Below are positions 1 to 8,818 of a DNA stretch of 64,000 nucleotides, piece by piece. Made by a program: the position numbers and the translations under genes. The stretch is from NCBI GenBank assembly GCA_036380835.1, contig DASVDZ010000081.1, positions 1 to 64,000 of the forward strand. The letters are read 5' to 3'. The stretch comes from DASQJL01 sp036380835 (GTDB lineage Bacteria; Eisenbacteria; RBG-16-71-46; SZUA-252). The notes beneath the pieces are model-generated. The model saw nothing but the letters and a program-made list of their open reading frames with translations. It was not told the origin of the DNA and searched no databases. Position 1 is the first letter of the stretch. Every line of letters starts with the position of its first letter.

Positions 1-899
1 CGCGCGACCCGCGCGCCGCGCGCCGCGCGATCGCGGCGCTCCTCGTCTCCGCCGTCGGCGCGACGATCTACGCGCTCGCCCGCTTCGTCCACGACGGCGG
101 CGCCTTCCCGGTGCGTGTGCGCGGCCTCGTGGGGCACCCGCTCACGTACGGCGGCCAGGCCACGCTCCTCGCCACGATCGCCATGTCGCTCGTCCTTTTC
201 GCCCCGGGGCGCCGGTGGCGGATCGGCGCCGGCGCGTTCCTCCTGCTCCTTCTGCCGGCGCTCCTCGGCTCCTTCACGCGGAGCGCCTGGATCGCGACGT
301 TCGTCGCGGCGTGCGTGCTGATCGCGCGGCGGCGGGCCCGGCTCCTCCCGGTGCTCGCGCTGGCCGGAGTGGTCGCGCTCTTCCTCCTCCCGTCGGGATA
401 CCGGACGCGAGCGCTGAGCGCGTTCGATACCAAGAGCTACTGGAACGTCGAGCGCCTCTACCTCTGGGACGCGGGACGGCGCATGTTCCTCGACCATCCG
501 GCGACCGGGGTGGGACTCGAGGATCTGAGCGACCTCTACCTCCGCTACCGCTCGCCGAATTCGCACGAGCCCCACGGCCACCTCCACAACATCGTGATCC
601 AGGTGGGCGCGACGATGGGCATCGTGGGCCTCGTCGCGCTCGTCGCGCTCGTCGCCGGTCTCTACCGGACGGCGGGTCGCAACTGGCGGGCGCCGATCCC
701 GCGCGCCGACTTCCGGAGCGCGCTCCGCGCCGCCGCGGTGGCGGCGCTGACGGGATTCCTGGTCGCGGGGCTCTTCGAGTGGAACCTGGGAGACGAGGAG
801 CTGGTCGACTTCCTCTGCGTCGTGATCGGGATGGGCTACGCCGCGAGCCTCTGGCCGGTTACGATGGGCCGATGGCCCGACCCCGAGCGCTCGTCCTGA
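1..899 (+). CDS. O-antigen ligase/polymerase-like membrane protein (5' end missing)
   Basis: The frame is open from base 3, so the true start lies before the window; about 298 codons are visible. The protein is a chain of hydrophobic segments. A loop holding HPLTYGG and the TRSAW segment are of the kind seen in Wzy_C/WaaL-family proteins, which join or polymerise lipid-linked glycans at the periplasmic face. A large hydrophilic loop rich in Tyr and His follows (YRSPNSHEPHGHLHN), the place where the family carries its active residues. The next glycosyltransferase starts 28 bases before this stop, so the two are translationally coupled. Ligase versus polymerase cannot be decided from the sequence. 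Confidence 0.8.
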   Translation, partial: RDPRAARRAIAALLVSAVGATIYALARFVHDGGAFPVRVRGLVGHPLTYGGQATLLATIAMSLVLFAPGRRWRIGAGAFLLLLLPALLGSFTRSAWIATFVAACVLIARRRARLLPVLALAGVVALFLLPSGYRTRALSAFDTKSYWNVERLYLWDAGRRMFLDHPATGVGLEDLSDLYLRYRSPNSHEPHGHLHNIVIQVGATMGIVGLVALVALVAGLYRTAGRNWRAPIPRADFRSALRAAAVAALTGFLVAGLFEWNLGDEELVDFLCVVIGMGYAASLWPVTMGRWPDPERSS

Positions 900-2065
900 C
901 GCCGCGGCTCCCCTGGCCGCTCGACGACGGGGGGCGGATCGTCATGTGGCAAAGCCTCTGGGGCGCTTCGCGGACCCACGACGTCACGCTGATCGCGTTC
1001 GTTCCGCCGGGCACGGAGGGCGACCCCGTGCCCGACGCCGTTCGCGAGGCGACGGCGGCCGTCGTCCGCGTGCCGTTCCGGCCGCCGCCGGCTCCGGTCG
1101 CCGCGATCCGCGGGCTCTTCGGGCGGTGGCCCTACACGCTCGCGCGATTCCAGGATCCGGCCTTCGCGCGCGCCGTGCGCGAACGCGCGGCAGACGATCG
1201 CCCCGAGTACGCGCTCGTGAACCATCTCCACCTCGCGCCCTACGTCGCGTCGCTCGGTTCCGTCCCGATGGTCCTCCGCGAGCACAACGTCGAGCACCGC
1301 TGGATGGAGCGATACGCGGCTACGCGCGGCGCGTCGCCGGCGGGACTCTACGCGCGGCTCCAGGCCGCGCGGCTTCGCCGCGCCGAGCGCGCGCTCTCGA
1401 CGCGCGCGGCGCTCGTGCTCGCGATCCAGGAGGGAGAGGCGATGGCGCTCCGCGCGCTCGCCCCCGAGGCGCGCGTCCGGACACTCCCGATCGGCGTCGA
1501 TCTCGAGCGGTTCCGCGAGCCGAGCCCGGCCCGGGCGCCGGTCGTGCTCCTTGCGGGCTCCTTCGCATGGCCCCCGACCGCGGAGGGCGCCGCGCGATTC
1601 CTCGAAGCGGGGTGGCCGCGGGTCCGCGCGCGACATCCCGAGGCGCGCCTTCGCCTCGCCGGGAAGCGGCCCCCCGCGTCCCTCGCCGCCGCGGCGGCGC
1701 GCGCCGGCGCCGCGCTCGCGGCCGACGTCCCCTCGATGGAGGACGAGCTCGCGCAGGCGACCGTCGTCGTGGTGCCGCTCTGGGTCGGCGCGGGGGCGCG
1801 CGTGAAGATCGTCGAGGCGATGGCCGCTCGCGTGCCCGTCGTGGCGACCCACCTCGCCGCGGAGGGGCTCGATCTCGAGCCGGAGACGCACTACGTCGCG
1901 GGGGAGTCACCCGCCGACCTCGCGGACGGCGTTTCGGCGCTCCTCGACTCGGCCCCCGAGCGGGAGCGACTCCAGGTGGTGGGGCATTCGCTCGCGGAGG
2001 CGCGCTGGTCGATCGGGGCGGTTTCGCGGCGCCAGGCCGAGCTGATCGCGGAGGCGCTCGCGTGA
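872..2065 (+). CDS. Glycosyltransferase family 4 (GT-B fold)
   Basis: 397 residues. The N-terminus (LVLTPRLPWPLDDGGRI) has the loop typical of GT4 enzymes that transfer sugars from nucleotide donors. The C-terminal half has the donor-binding EAMAARVPVVAT segment, with the conserved Glu seven residues after an earlier acidic position. The pattern recalls the glycosyltransferases annotated with PEP-CTERM/EpsH exopolysaccharide loci. ATG 872 is chosen because upstream sequence in this frame is shadow of the ligase-like gene, and because it gives a complete Rossmann start. It overlaps the previous gene by 28 bases. The sugar specificity is not visible. Confidence 0.85.
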   Translation: MARPRALVLTPRLPWPLDDGGRIVMWQSLWGASRTHDVTLIAFVPPGTEGDPVPDAVREATAAVVRVPFRPPPAPVAAIRGLFGRWPYTLARFQDPAFARAVRERAADDRPEYALVNHLHLAPYVASLGSVPMVLREHNVEHRWMERYAATRGASPAGLYARLQAARLRRAERALSTRAALVLAIQEGEAMALRALAPEARVRTLPIGVDLERFREPSPARAPVVLLAGSFAWPPTAEGAARFLEAGWPRVRARHPEARLRLAGKRPPASLAAAAARAGAALAADVPSMEDELAQATVVVVPLWVGAGARVKIVEAMAARVPVVATHLAAEGLDLEPETHYVAGESPADLADGVSALLDSAPERERLQVVGHSLAEARWSIGAVSRRQAELIAEALA

Positions 2066-2096
2066 GCGCGCCTTGTTCCGGTAGACTCTCCCGACG

Positions 2097-3494
2097 ATGT
2101 TCGCGAGGCACCGACAGCTCTTCGTGACCGGGGTCTTCTTCCTCGACGCGATCGTGATCTTCGCGTCGTGGATGGCGGCCTACTGGCTCCGGTTCGCCGT
2201 CCTTCCGCTGGCCGCGCCCCTCGGCGTGCCGCCCGCCCGCGACTATCTCTGGTTCGGCGCGGTCTTGACGCCGGTCGCCCTCCTCGTCCTCCGTTCGCTC
2301 CGGATCTACCGGTCGGCGCGGACCGCCCGCCTTTCCCAGGAGCTCGTCGCCCTGCTCCAGGGCATGGCGATCGTCACGGCGCTCGCGGCGCTCGGCTCGT
2401 ATTTCCTACGCGGCGAGCTCGCGCGCTCCGTCCTCCTCCTCTTCGCGATCGTCGCGTCGGCCGCGCTCGTCGTCTCGCGCGTCCTGATCCGCGCCGGGCT
2501 CCGGTCGCTCCGCCTGAGCGGCCGGAACCGGCGCCACGTGGTGATTGTCGGCACGGGTCCGATGGCGGTCGAGGTCGCCCGCAAGATGGAGACGCACGCC
2601 GATTACGGATTCCAGGTGCGCGGCCTGGTGAGCGTCGAGCCGGAGGAGGTCGGGCTCACGGTCATGGGAATTCCGGTCGTCGGGGCGGTCACCGACCTCC
2701 CGGAGCTGGTCGAGCGGATCGGCGTCGAGCTCGTCTACCTCGCGCTCGACCGGAGCGAGCACGAGGCCGAGCTGGAGGCCCTGGAACGGCTCTCCGACTC
2801 CACGGCCGCCGTCCGGCTCGTCCCCGACCTCGCCCGCGCGTTCACGCTGAACGCGAGCGTCGAGGACTTCGACGGCACGCCCGTCGTGCTCGTCACCGAG
2901 AGCCCCGACCAGGGGTGGAACCAGGTGTTCAAGCGCGCGTTCGATCTCGCGTTCGCGGCGGCCGGGCTGCTCGTCCTCTCGCCGCTCCTCGCCGCGCTCG
3001 CGATCTGGGTGAAGCTCGACTCGCCCGGCCCGGTCCTCTTCGCCCAGGACCGCGTCGGCCTGAACGGCCGGCGGTTCCGGATGCTCAAGTTCCGGACGAT
3101 GGTGCCGGAGGCCGAGGCGCGCGGGGCGCAGTGGACGCGGAAGGACGATCCGCGGCGGACCCGAGCGGGCGCGGTCCTTCGCCGTCTCTCGCTCGACGAA
3201 CTGCCGCAGCTCTGGAACGTCTTCGTCGGTGACATGAGCCTCGTGGGACCGCGCCCCGAGCAGCCGGTCTTCGTCGACCGCTTCCGCTCGCGCATTCCCC
3301 GCTACATGCTCCGCCACCACGTGAAGGCGGGGATCACCGGCTGGGCGCAGGTGAACGGGCTCCGCGGCGACACGCCGCTCGAGCGCCGGATCGAGTTCGA
3401 CCTCTACTACATCCAGCACTGGTCGATGGGATTCGACCTGAAGATCCTGGCGCTCACGGTCTATCGCCTCTTCCGCGACCCGACCGCCATCTGA
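2097..3494 (+). CDS. Polyprenyl-phosphate glycosyl-1-phosphotransferase (WcaJ/EpsE type)
   Basis: 465 residues. Transfers a sugar-1-phosphate to undecaprenyl phosphate, the first membrane step of exopolysaccharide repeat-unit assembly. Residues 1 to about 140 hold the expected hydrophobic segments, followed by a Rossmann-like domain starting at HVVIVGTGPMAVEVA. The catalytic bacterial-sugar-transferase domain fills residues about 275 to 465, with a re-entrant helix (SPLLAALAIWVKLDSPGPVLF), FRTM, DELPQLWNV and GDMSLVGPRP. The length matches the TIGR03023-like family. A TAGACT box ends ten bases before the ATG, but no good -35 is visible. The donor sugar cannot be assigned. Confidence 0.93.
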   Translation: MFARHRQLFVTGVFFLDAIVIFASWMAAYWLRFAVLPLAAPLGVPPARDYLWFGAVLTPVALLVLRSLRIYRSARTARLSQELVALLQGMAIVTALAALGSYFLRGELARSVLLLFAIVASAALVVSRVLIRAGLRSLRLSGRNRRHVVIVGTGPMAVEVARKMETHADYGFQVRGLVSVEPEEVGLTVMGIPVVGAVTDLPELVERIGVELVYLALDRSEHEAELEALERLSDSTAAVRLVPDLARAFTLNASVEDFDGTPVVLVTESPDQGWNQVFKRAFDLAFAAAGLLVLSPLLAALAIWVKLDSPGPVLFAQDRVGLNGRRFRMLKFRTMVPEAEARGAQWTRKDDPRRTRAGAVLRRLSLDELPQLWNVFVGDMSLVGPRPEQPVFVDRFRSRIPRYMLRHHVKAGITGWAQVNGLRGDTPLERRIEFDLYYIQHWSMGFDLKILALTVYRLFRDPTAI

Positions 3495-3513
3495 GCCGCC
3501 TTCGAGGAGATCG

Positions 3514-4119
3514 ATGTCCCTGAAACTGCACGTCGGCTGCGGCACGGTCTACCTCGAGGGGTACGTGAACCTCGACGTCCCCGTCCCCGGCTATTCCTTC
3601 CTCGCGAGCGAGCGGCCCGACCTCGCGGAGCGGAACCGGACGACCGTGGAGCGCTACTACAAGGTGGACGAGTCGCGCGAGTCGCTCGAGCGGGGGCCGC
3701 GCGAGGGCCAGGCGTGCGTCGTCGACGCGTACGCCGCGATGGACGCCCTGCCGTACGCCCCCGGCACGGTGGACGAGATCCGCTCGGTGCAGTGCCTGGA
3801 GCACGTCTCGATGAAGGACGGTCCCCGGATCCTCCGTCACTGGCACGAGGTGCTCAAGCCCGGCGGGATCGCGCACGTCGACGTCCCCGACTTCGAGGAG
3901 ACGGCCCGGCAGCTCCTCGGCCAGCCCGACGAGGACGCGAAGGAGTGGTACTACCGGCTCGTCTACGGCAGCCAGAAGAACGAGTACGCGTTCCACAAGA
4001 ACGGGTTCAGCCCCGCGCGCCTCGAGCGGATGCTCCGCGAGGCCGGATTCCGCGAGGTGCGCCATCTGGCGAACCGGATCCACTTCTACCCGGTCGTCAT
4101 CGCCGAAGGCGTGAAGTAG
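3514..4119 (+). CDS. SAM-dependent methyltransferase, class I
   Basis: 201 residues with a shortened class I methyltransferase fold. Motif I is HVGCGTVYLEGYVNLD near the N-terminus. The segment SVQCLEHV and then VLKPGGIAHVDVPD correspond to the later strands of the fold. Such small enzymes (COG4627-like) are common in polysaccharide loci and probably methylate a sugar or lipid intermediate; the acceptor is not evident. It starts 19 bases after the initiating transferase, with GAGGAGA as ribosome-binding site seven bases before ATG, and is co-transcribed with its neighbours by spacing. Confidence 0.85.
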   Translation: MSLKLHVGCGTVYLEGYVNLDVPVPGYSFLASERPDLAERNRTTVERYYKVDESRESLERGPREGQACVVDAYAAMDALPYAPGTVDEIRSVQCLEHVSMKDGPRILRHWHEVLKPGGIAHVDVPDFEETARQLLGQPDEDAKEWYYRLVYGSQKNEYAFHKNGFSPARLERMLREAGFREVRHLANRIHFYPVVIAEGVK

Positions 4120-4129
4120 CGGACCGCGC

Positions 4130-5320
4130 GTGCGGATCTTCCTCGCGCTCGCCGGAAGCCCGAATCCCACGTTCGCCTCGAGCCTCTGGATGGCGAACCT
4201 CCACGATCCGCTCGTCCGGATGGGGCACGATGTCGTCCACTGGGACGAGGGGACGCTGGCGCTCTTCGACTTCCCGCCCGACGCGCCCGAGACCGCGGCG
4301 GCGCGCGGGCGGTACTCCGAGCGATTCCTCGACGCGGTGATCGCGGCCGACCGCGCGGCGCGGCTCGACCTGGTGCTCACGTACGTCTCCGACAGCCACC
4401 TCGAACCCTCCGCGATCGACCGGGTGCGCGAAACCGTCGCGCCGATCGTCAACTTCTTCTGCAACAACGTGCACCAGTTCCACCTGATCCGCCGGAGCGC
4501 GCCACGCTTTTCGGTCTGCCTGGTGCCCGAGCGCGCGGCGCTCGGCGCCTACGAACGGGTCGGGGCGCGCCCGGTCTTCTTCCCGATGGCCGCGAATCCC
4601 GACGTCTACCGGCCGGTCGCGGCGCCGACGCGATACGAAGCGACGTTCGCGGGGCAGCGCTACGCCGACCGCGCGTCGAACCTCCTCGCGCTCCGCGACG
4701 CGGGCATCGACGCGCACGCGTTCGGCCAGGGATGGAGCGCGGCGGGGACGGCCGCGGAGGAGCGCGCCGCGCCGCCGGGGTCGCCGCCGCCGGGCTCGCC
4801 GGCGGCTCCGCCGCACGCCGGTCTCGCGCGGATCGCCGAGCTGCTCCTCCACGGACGGAATCCCCTCGTGGCCGCCGACGACCTATGGCGGTGGCGCCGT
4901 CTCCGGGAGCGCCATCCCGCCGCGCTCCATCCTCCGGCGACCGACGAGGAGTACGTCGCGCTTTTCAGCGAGAGCAAGGTGAGCCTCGGCTTCCTCGTGC
5001 TCGGCGACACGCACCGCACGCTCCGCCCGCTCCGCCAGGTGCGGCTCCGCGAGTTCGAGGCGCCGATGTCGGGCGCCTTCTACCTCACCGAATACCTCGA
5101 GGAGATCGGGCTCCACTACGAGATCGGAACCGAGATCGTCTGCTTCCGCTCCCGGGAGGAGCTGGTCGACCGCTGCCGCTACTACCTGCTCCACGAGGGG
5201 GAACGGGAGCGGATCCGCCGCGCGGGGCACGCGCGCGCGCGGCGCGACCATACGTGGACGCGGCGATTCGAGACGCTCTTCGGCGACCTGGCTCTCCGGG
5301 GAATCCTGCGCGCCGGGTAG
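4130..5320 (+). CDS. CgeB-like glycosyltransferase with a Pro-rich linker
   Basis: 396 residues from GTG 4130. The N-terminal half (MRIFLALAGSPN and PIVNFFCNNVHQFHLI) and the C-terminal half (EFEAPMSGAFYLTEYLEEI, then a region ending in RAGHARARRDHTWTRRFETLF) match the two-domain arrangement of CgeB/DUF3880-type glycosyltransferases. The ending with H-x-T-W is typical of that family. Between the halves is an Ala/Pro/Gly-rich insertion at residues about 205 to 225 that looks like a flexible linker. The gene follows the methyltransferase by ten bases. The substrate is unknown; the enzyme is presumed cytoplasmic, acting on the lipid-linked glycan. Confidence 0.78.
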   Translation: MRIFLALAGSPNPTFASSLWMANLHDPLVRMGHDVVHWDEGTLALFDFPPDAPETAAARGRYSERFLDAVIAADRAARLDLVLTYVSDSHLEPSAIDRVRETVAPIVNFFCNNVHQFHLIRRSAPRFSVCLVPERAALGAYERVGARPVFFPMAANPDVYRPVAAPTRYEATFAGQRYADRASNLLALRDAGIDAHAFGQGWSAAGTAAEERAAPPGSPPPGSPAAPPHAGLARIAELLLHGRNPLVAADDLWRWRRLRERHPAALHPPATDEEYVALFSESKVSLGFLVLGDTHRTLRPLRQVRLREFEAPMSGAFYLTEYLEEIGLHYEIGTEIVCFRSREELVDRCRYYLLHEGERERIRRAGHARARRDHTWTRRFETLFGDLALRGILRAG

Positions 5321-5331
5321 GTGCGGCGCGG

Positions 5332-6693
5332 CTACGCGCCCGAGAGCGCGGCGATGACCGCGAGCGCCGCGTAGGCGGCGGCCGCGAGCGCCAGGTCGCG
5401 GCGGCGGAGCGACACGCCCGATCGCGCCATGAGAACGAGCGCGACCACGAACGTCACCGCCCCGGCCGCCGCGTACGCGCGCGGGAGGCTCATCGTCCCC
5501 GTCCCCGCGCGGGCGAGGATCGCGTAGGCCCCGGCGAGCGAGAGCGGCTGCGTGAGCCCGATCGCCGCCCAGAGGCGGGCTCCCCCGAGCGGGAGCGATC
5601 CGATCGCCGCCGACTGGAGGCAGACGCGGCCGAACTCGCCGAGGAGCGTGGCCGCCATCATCGGGCGGGCCGCGTCGAAGCGGCTCGAGTAGAGGAGATG
5701 GAGGAGCGGCGACGCGCCGATCATCGCCACGGCGACAGCCAGGGCGGCGAGGCCGATCAGCGGGGGCCACTGGCGGCGCGTGTAGGCCTGGATCCCCTCG
5801 GACCCCCCGGTGCCCGAGATCTTCCCGAACGCGTACGACGCGAGGTAGGCGTAGAAGACGGAGCCGACCTGCTGCGAGAGGGCGAGGGCGGCCTGGAGGA
5901 GCCCGTTCGCCGCGATGCCGTTCACGCGCAGGTAGTGCGCGCGGAGCGCCAGCAGCGTTCCCTGGTCGACGAGCGGGAGCAGCAGGGCCGCGCCCGAGAC
6001 CGAGAGGAGCGCCTTCGCCTCGGCGCGGTCGAAGAGCGGGCGGGGGTGTGGCGTGAACGCCCCGCGGTGCGTGCGGCGGTGGACGGCGAACATCGCCGCG
6101 ACGCCGGCCGGGTAGAGCAGGGTCGCTCCGAAGACGGCGCCGAAGAGGCCGAAGCGCGGGACGAGCGAGAAGGTCACGAGGGTCGCGACGACCGTCGCCC
6201 CCGCCGCGAACGCGAGCGGCGAGCGCACGTCGGACCGGCCGGCGCACATGGCCTGCACGATCCAGAAGGCGCCCGTCCCGACGACGCCGAGCATCGAGAT
6301 CCGAACGAGGCCCGCGTGCGCTGGTGTCCCGAGGAGCGCGAGCGAGATCGGGGCGGCGAAGAGGGCGCCGAGCGCCGCGGTGGGAATCGCGGCGAGGCCG
6401 ACGAGAAGGAGCGCGGACCAGACGACGCGGCGCGAGCGCTCCTCGTCCCGCGCCGCGAAGGCCGCGCCGATCGCGCGCGTCACGGGAAGGCCCAGTCCCA
6501 GGCCGACGAGCGCGCCGAGCCACGCCTGGCCCGCGGCGATCTGCGCGACGACCCCGATGCCGGCCGCCTCGAGGTGCATCGCGAGCCACTTGTTGCGCAG
6601 AACGCCGCCCGCGGCCAGGATCGCGGTTCCGCCGGCGCCCGCGGCGAAGCGGAGGAGTCGATCCCTCCAGAGGCGGACGCGGTCGGATCGCAT
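5332..6693 (-). CDS. Wzx-type polysaccharide flippase (MOP superfamily)
   Basis: 453 residues on the minus strand with about 12 to 14 hydrophobic segments through nearly the whole length. The first helix pair (GGVLRNKWLAMHLEAAGIG) resembles the start of RfbX/Wzx proteins, which flip undecaprenyl-linked repeat units across the inner membrane. It is the only gene of the polysaccharide locus on the minus strand and has a converging left neighbour (11 bases apart). To its right it is divergent from the GT2 gene, with a 67-base intergenic region that must hold both promoters. Family membership is by topology and context, so some other MATE-like transporter is possible. Confidence 0.8.
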   Translation of the reverse strand: MRSDRVRLWRDRLLRFAAGAGGTAILAAGGVLRNKWLAMHLEAAGIGVVAQIAAGQAWLGALVGLGLGLPVTRAIGAAFAARDEERSRRVVWSALLLVGLAAIPTAALGALFAAPISLALLGTPAHAGLVRISMLGVVGTGAFWIVQAMCAGRSDVRSPLAFAAGATVVATLVTFSLVPRFGLFGAVFGATLLYPAGVAAMFAVHRRTHRGAFTPHPRPLFDRAEAKALLSVSGAALLLPLVDQGTLLALRAHYLRVNGIAANGLLQAALALSQQVGSVFYAYLASYAFGKISGTGGSEGIQAYTRRQWPPLIGLAALAVAVAMIGASPLLHLLYSSRFDAARPMMAATLLGEFGRVCLQSAAIGSLPLGGARLWAAIGLTQPLSLAGAYAILARAGTGTMSLPRAYAAAGAVTFVVALVLMARSGVSLRRRDLALAAAAYAALAVIAALSGA

Positions 6694-6739
6694 GGGGGAG
6701 GAGTGTCGCGGCGGCCGGCGGTTTAGTCAACGGCGGCTG

Positions 6740-6748
6740 TGCTATCGT
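6740..6748 (+). promoter_or_regulatory. Extended -10 promoter candidate (TGC-TATCGT)
   Basis: TGC precedes TATCGT, which ends 12 bases before ATG 6761. No convincing -35 lies 16 to 18 bases upstream, so the call rests on the extended -10 form and its position in the divergent gap. Confidence 0.35.
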
Positions 6749-6760
6749 AGCGTTCCGATC

Positions 6761-7777
6761 ATGTCCCCCGCGCGACCATCGAGCTTCGCGTCCCCGCCTC
6801 CCGGCGACGCCCCGCTCGTCAGCGTTCTGCTCGCGACGCGGAACGGCGCGCGCTTCCTCCGCCACGCGCTCGCCGCGGTCGAGGCGCAGACCTACCGCCC
6901 CATCGAGCTGATCGCCGTGGACGACGGGTCGGAGGACGAGACGGGACGCATCCTCGAGGAGTTCGCGTCCCGGCACCCGTGGGCGCGCGTGATCCGCGCA
7001 GCCGGCATCGGGCCCGCGGGAGCCCGCGCGCTCGCCTTCGCGTCCGCGCGCGGCCCGCTGATCGCGATCCACGACGACGACGACGATTCCGCTCCCGATC
7101 GGTTCGAGCGCCAGGTGGCGACCCTCCGCGCGCGCCCCGACGTCGGGGCGTTGGGGAGCGCCGCCACGATCATCGACGAGCGCGGGGAGTTCGTCGGCCC
7201 GTACCGCGTGCCGATCACGTCGCCGGCCATCCGGCGCACGCTGCGGCGCGCCCCTCCGTTCGTGCATGGGTCGGTGATGATGCGTCGCGAGGCGTACGAG
7301 GCCGCCGGAGGGTTCCGGGCGCCCTTTCGCTGCGCCGAGGACTACGACCTCTGGCTCCGCATCCCGAGGCGCTACGGGCTCGCGAACCTGCCGCAGGCGC
7401 TCTATCGCTGGCGGTCCCACCCCGGGAACTCCTTCGCGAAGGACCGGGACCGCCACCTCGAATTCCTGGCGATCGCGCGCGCGTTCGCCGCGGAGCGCCG
7501 CGCGCGGGGCACCGATTCGATCGAGCTCCTGGCGTCCGCCGGCGATCCCGCCGCGTTCCGGGCCATGTATCCCGGCGCCGCGCGGCTCGCCCTCTATCGC
7601 GGCGAGGCGTTCGTCCGGGAGGGGCGCGTCGCCGAAGGGCGCGCCGCGCTCGGCGCGGCGTTTCGATCCGGCCCGACGCGTTTCCCCGCGCTCGCGTGGT
7701 GGCTCCTCTCCTGGGCGGTCGCCGCCTCGCCGCGCGCCCGCCGCCGTTCGGCCGCCCGCGCGCTCGGGGCGCGATGA
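6761..7777 (+). CDS. Glycosyltransferase family 2
   Basis: 338 residues. The GT-A fold is clear: PLVSVLLATRNGARFLRHAL at the N-terminus, ELIAVDDGSEDET as the first nucleotide-binding Asp region, and a run of five Asp in IAIHDDDDDSAPDRF as the metal-binding DXD equivalent. FVHGSVMMRREAYEAAGGF and the ED of CAEDYDLWLRI correspond to the acceptor side and catalytic base. About 90 Ala/Arg-rich residues follow the catalytic domain, perhaps helical repeats. The stop overlaps the next start (ATGA), so the two genes are coupled. The linkage made is not predictable. Confidence 0.9.
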   Translation: MSPARPSSFASPPPGDAPLVSVLLATRNGARFLRHALAAVEAQTYRPIELIAVDDGSEDETGRILEEFASRHPWARVIRAAGIGPAGARALAFASARGPLIAIHDDDDDSAPDRFERQVATLRARPDVGALGSAATIIDERGEFVGPYRVPITSPAIRRTLRRAPPFVHGSVMMRREAYEAAGGFRAPFRCAEDYDLWLRIPRRYGLANLPQALYRWRSHPGNSFAKDRDRHLEFLAIARAFAAERRARGTDSIELLASAGDPAAFRAMYPGAARLALYRGEAFVREGRVAEGRAALGAAFRSGPTRFPALAWWLLSWAVAASPRARRRSAARALGAR

Positions 7778-8808
7778 GAGTCCTCCTCGTCGCCGACCTC
7801 GACCTCTCGCTTCCGGGCGGCCTCGAGACGCACGTGCGCGAGCTGGCCCGGGGTCTCGCGGCGCGGGGTCACGAGGTGACGCTCCGGTCGAAGCCGGCGT
7901 CGCTTCCGCCGTTCGCGGTCGTCGCGTCGATCGAGCCGTCCCGCTACGACGTGATTCACCACCACGCGGGCGCGGCCGCCCCCGGACTCTCCGGTGCGGC
8001 GCCGCTCGTCCGGACGCTCCACTTCTGCGTGGCGGGGAAGATGGCGGCGTACGTCCGGATCGGCCGCCTCCGGACGCTCGTCAACCCCGCGAACTGGCGC
8101 GCGCGGGCCGCGGAGCGCGCGGCGGCGGGGAGCCGCGGCCCCATCATCGCGGTGTCGCGGCGGGTGCTCGAGGAGTTCGTGCGGCATCACGGCCTCGACC
8201 CGTCGCGCGCGGTCGTCATCCCGAACGGCGCGGCCTTCGACGCGCCGCGCGAAGCGCGCGGGGCGTGGCGCGTCCGCCACGGAATCGCGGAGGCGACCCC
8301 GGTCCTCCTCACGATCGGCCGCGACGATTTCGTCAAGGGGCACGGTCTCCTGGGGCGGGCCTTCGCGCGCGTGCGCTCGGAGATTCCCGAGGCGCTCTGG
8401 GTCGTGGCGGGCGGGGAGGCGGCGCGCCGCGAACCGGGCCGCCTCACGACCGGCCCGATTCCGCACGCGGACGTCCTCTCCTGGATCGCCGCGGCCGACG
8501 TCGGGGCCCTCCCTTCGTATTACGAGGGGTGCAGCGTGGCGCTCCTCGAAATGCTCGCGGGCGGTCTCGTGAGCCTCGCCCACGACGTCGGGGACGCGGC
8601 CCAGGCGATCCGCCCCGGCGCCGGCGCGATCGTGCCGCCCGATCCCGAGGCGTGGGCGACGGCGCTGGTCGCGGCGCTCCGCTCGCGCCGTCCCGCGACG
8701 GGGCCGCTCCTCGGCCCGGAGTACGGGTGGGACGCGATCACGGAGCGGGTCGAGTCGGTCTATCGCGAGGCCCGCGCGGCCGGCCAACGGCCCTCGGGAT
8801 CGTGCTAG
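7774..8808 (+). CDS. Glycosyltransferase family 4
   Basis: 344 residues, ATG overlapping the previous stop by 4 bases. The N-terminus reads VADLDLSLPGGLETHVREL, the GG-x-E-x-H loop of GT4 enzymes. The C-terminal donor-binding site reads EGCSVALLEMLAGGLV with the paired glutamates expected of the family. LLTIGRDDFVKGHGLL is the start of the second Rossmann domain. Likely adds one sugar to the lipid-linked unit in the cytoplasm. Earlier in-frame codons are shadow of the GT2 gene. Confidence 0.9.
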   Translation: MRVLLVADLDLSLPGGLETHVRELARGLAARGHEVTLRSKPASLPPFAVVASIEPSRYDVIHHHAGAAAPGLSGAAPLVRTLHFCVAGKMAAYVRIGRLRTLVNPANWRARAAERAAAGSRGPIIAVSRRVLEEFVRHHGLDPSRAVVIPNGAAFDAPREARGAWRVRHGIAEATPVLLTIGRDDFVKGHGLLGRAFARVRSEIPEALWVVAGGEAARREPGRLTTGPIPHADVLSWIAAADVGALPSYYEGCSVALLEMLAGGLVSLAHDVGDAAQAIRPGAGAIVPPDPEAWATALVAALRSRRPATGPLLGPEYGWDAITERVESVYREARAAGQRPSGSC

Positions 8809-8811
8809 ACT
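8804..8811 (+). promoter_or_regulatory. Extended -10 box TGC-TAGACT, predicted leaderless start
   Basis: TGC followed by TAGACT (8806-8811). Counting seven bases on places the transcription start at 8818, one base before ATG 8819. No good -35 is visible. The box lies inside the end of the upstream gene, so it would be an internal promoter. Confidence 0.4.
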
Positions 8812-8818
8812 GGCCCGA

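Noticed and set aside
4883..7456. Minus-strand open frame of more than 850 codons across the CgeB-like, flippase and GT2 genes
   Set aside because: Its translation is Arg/Pro/Gly/Ala-rich low complexity with no domain, while recognisable genes occupy other frames; GC-rich third positions keep shadow frames open.
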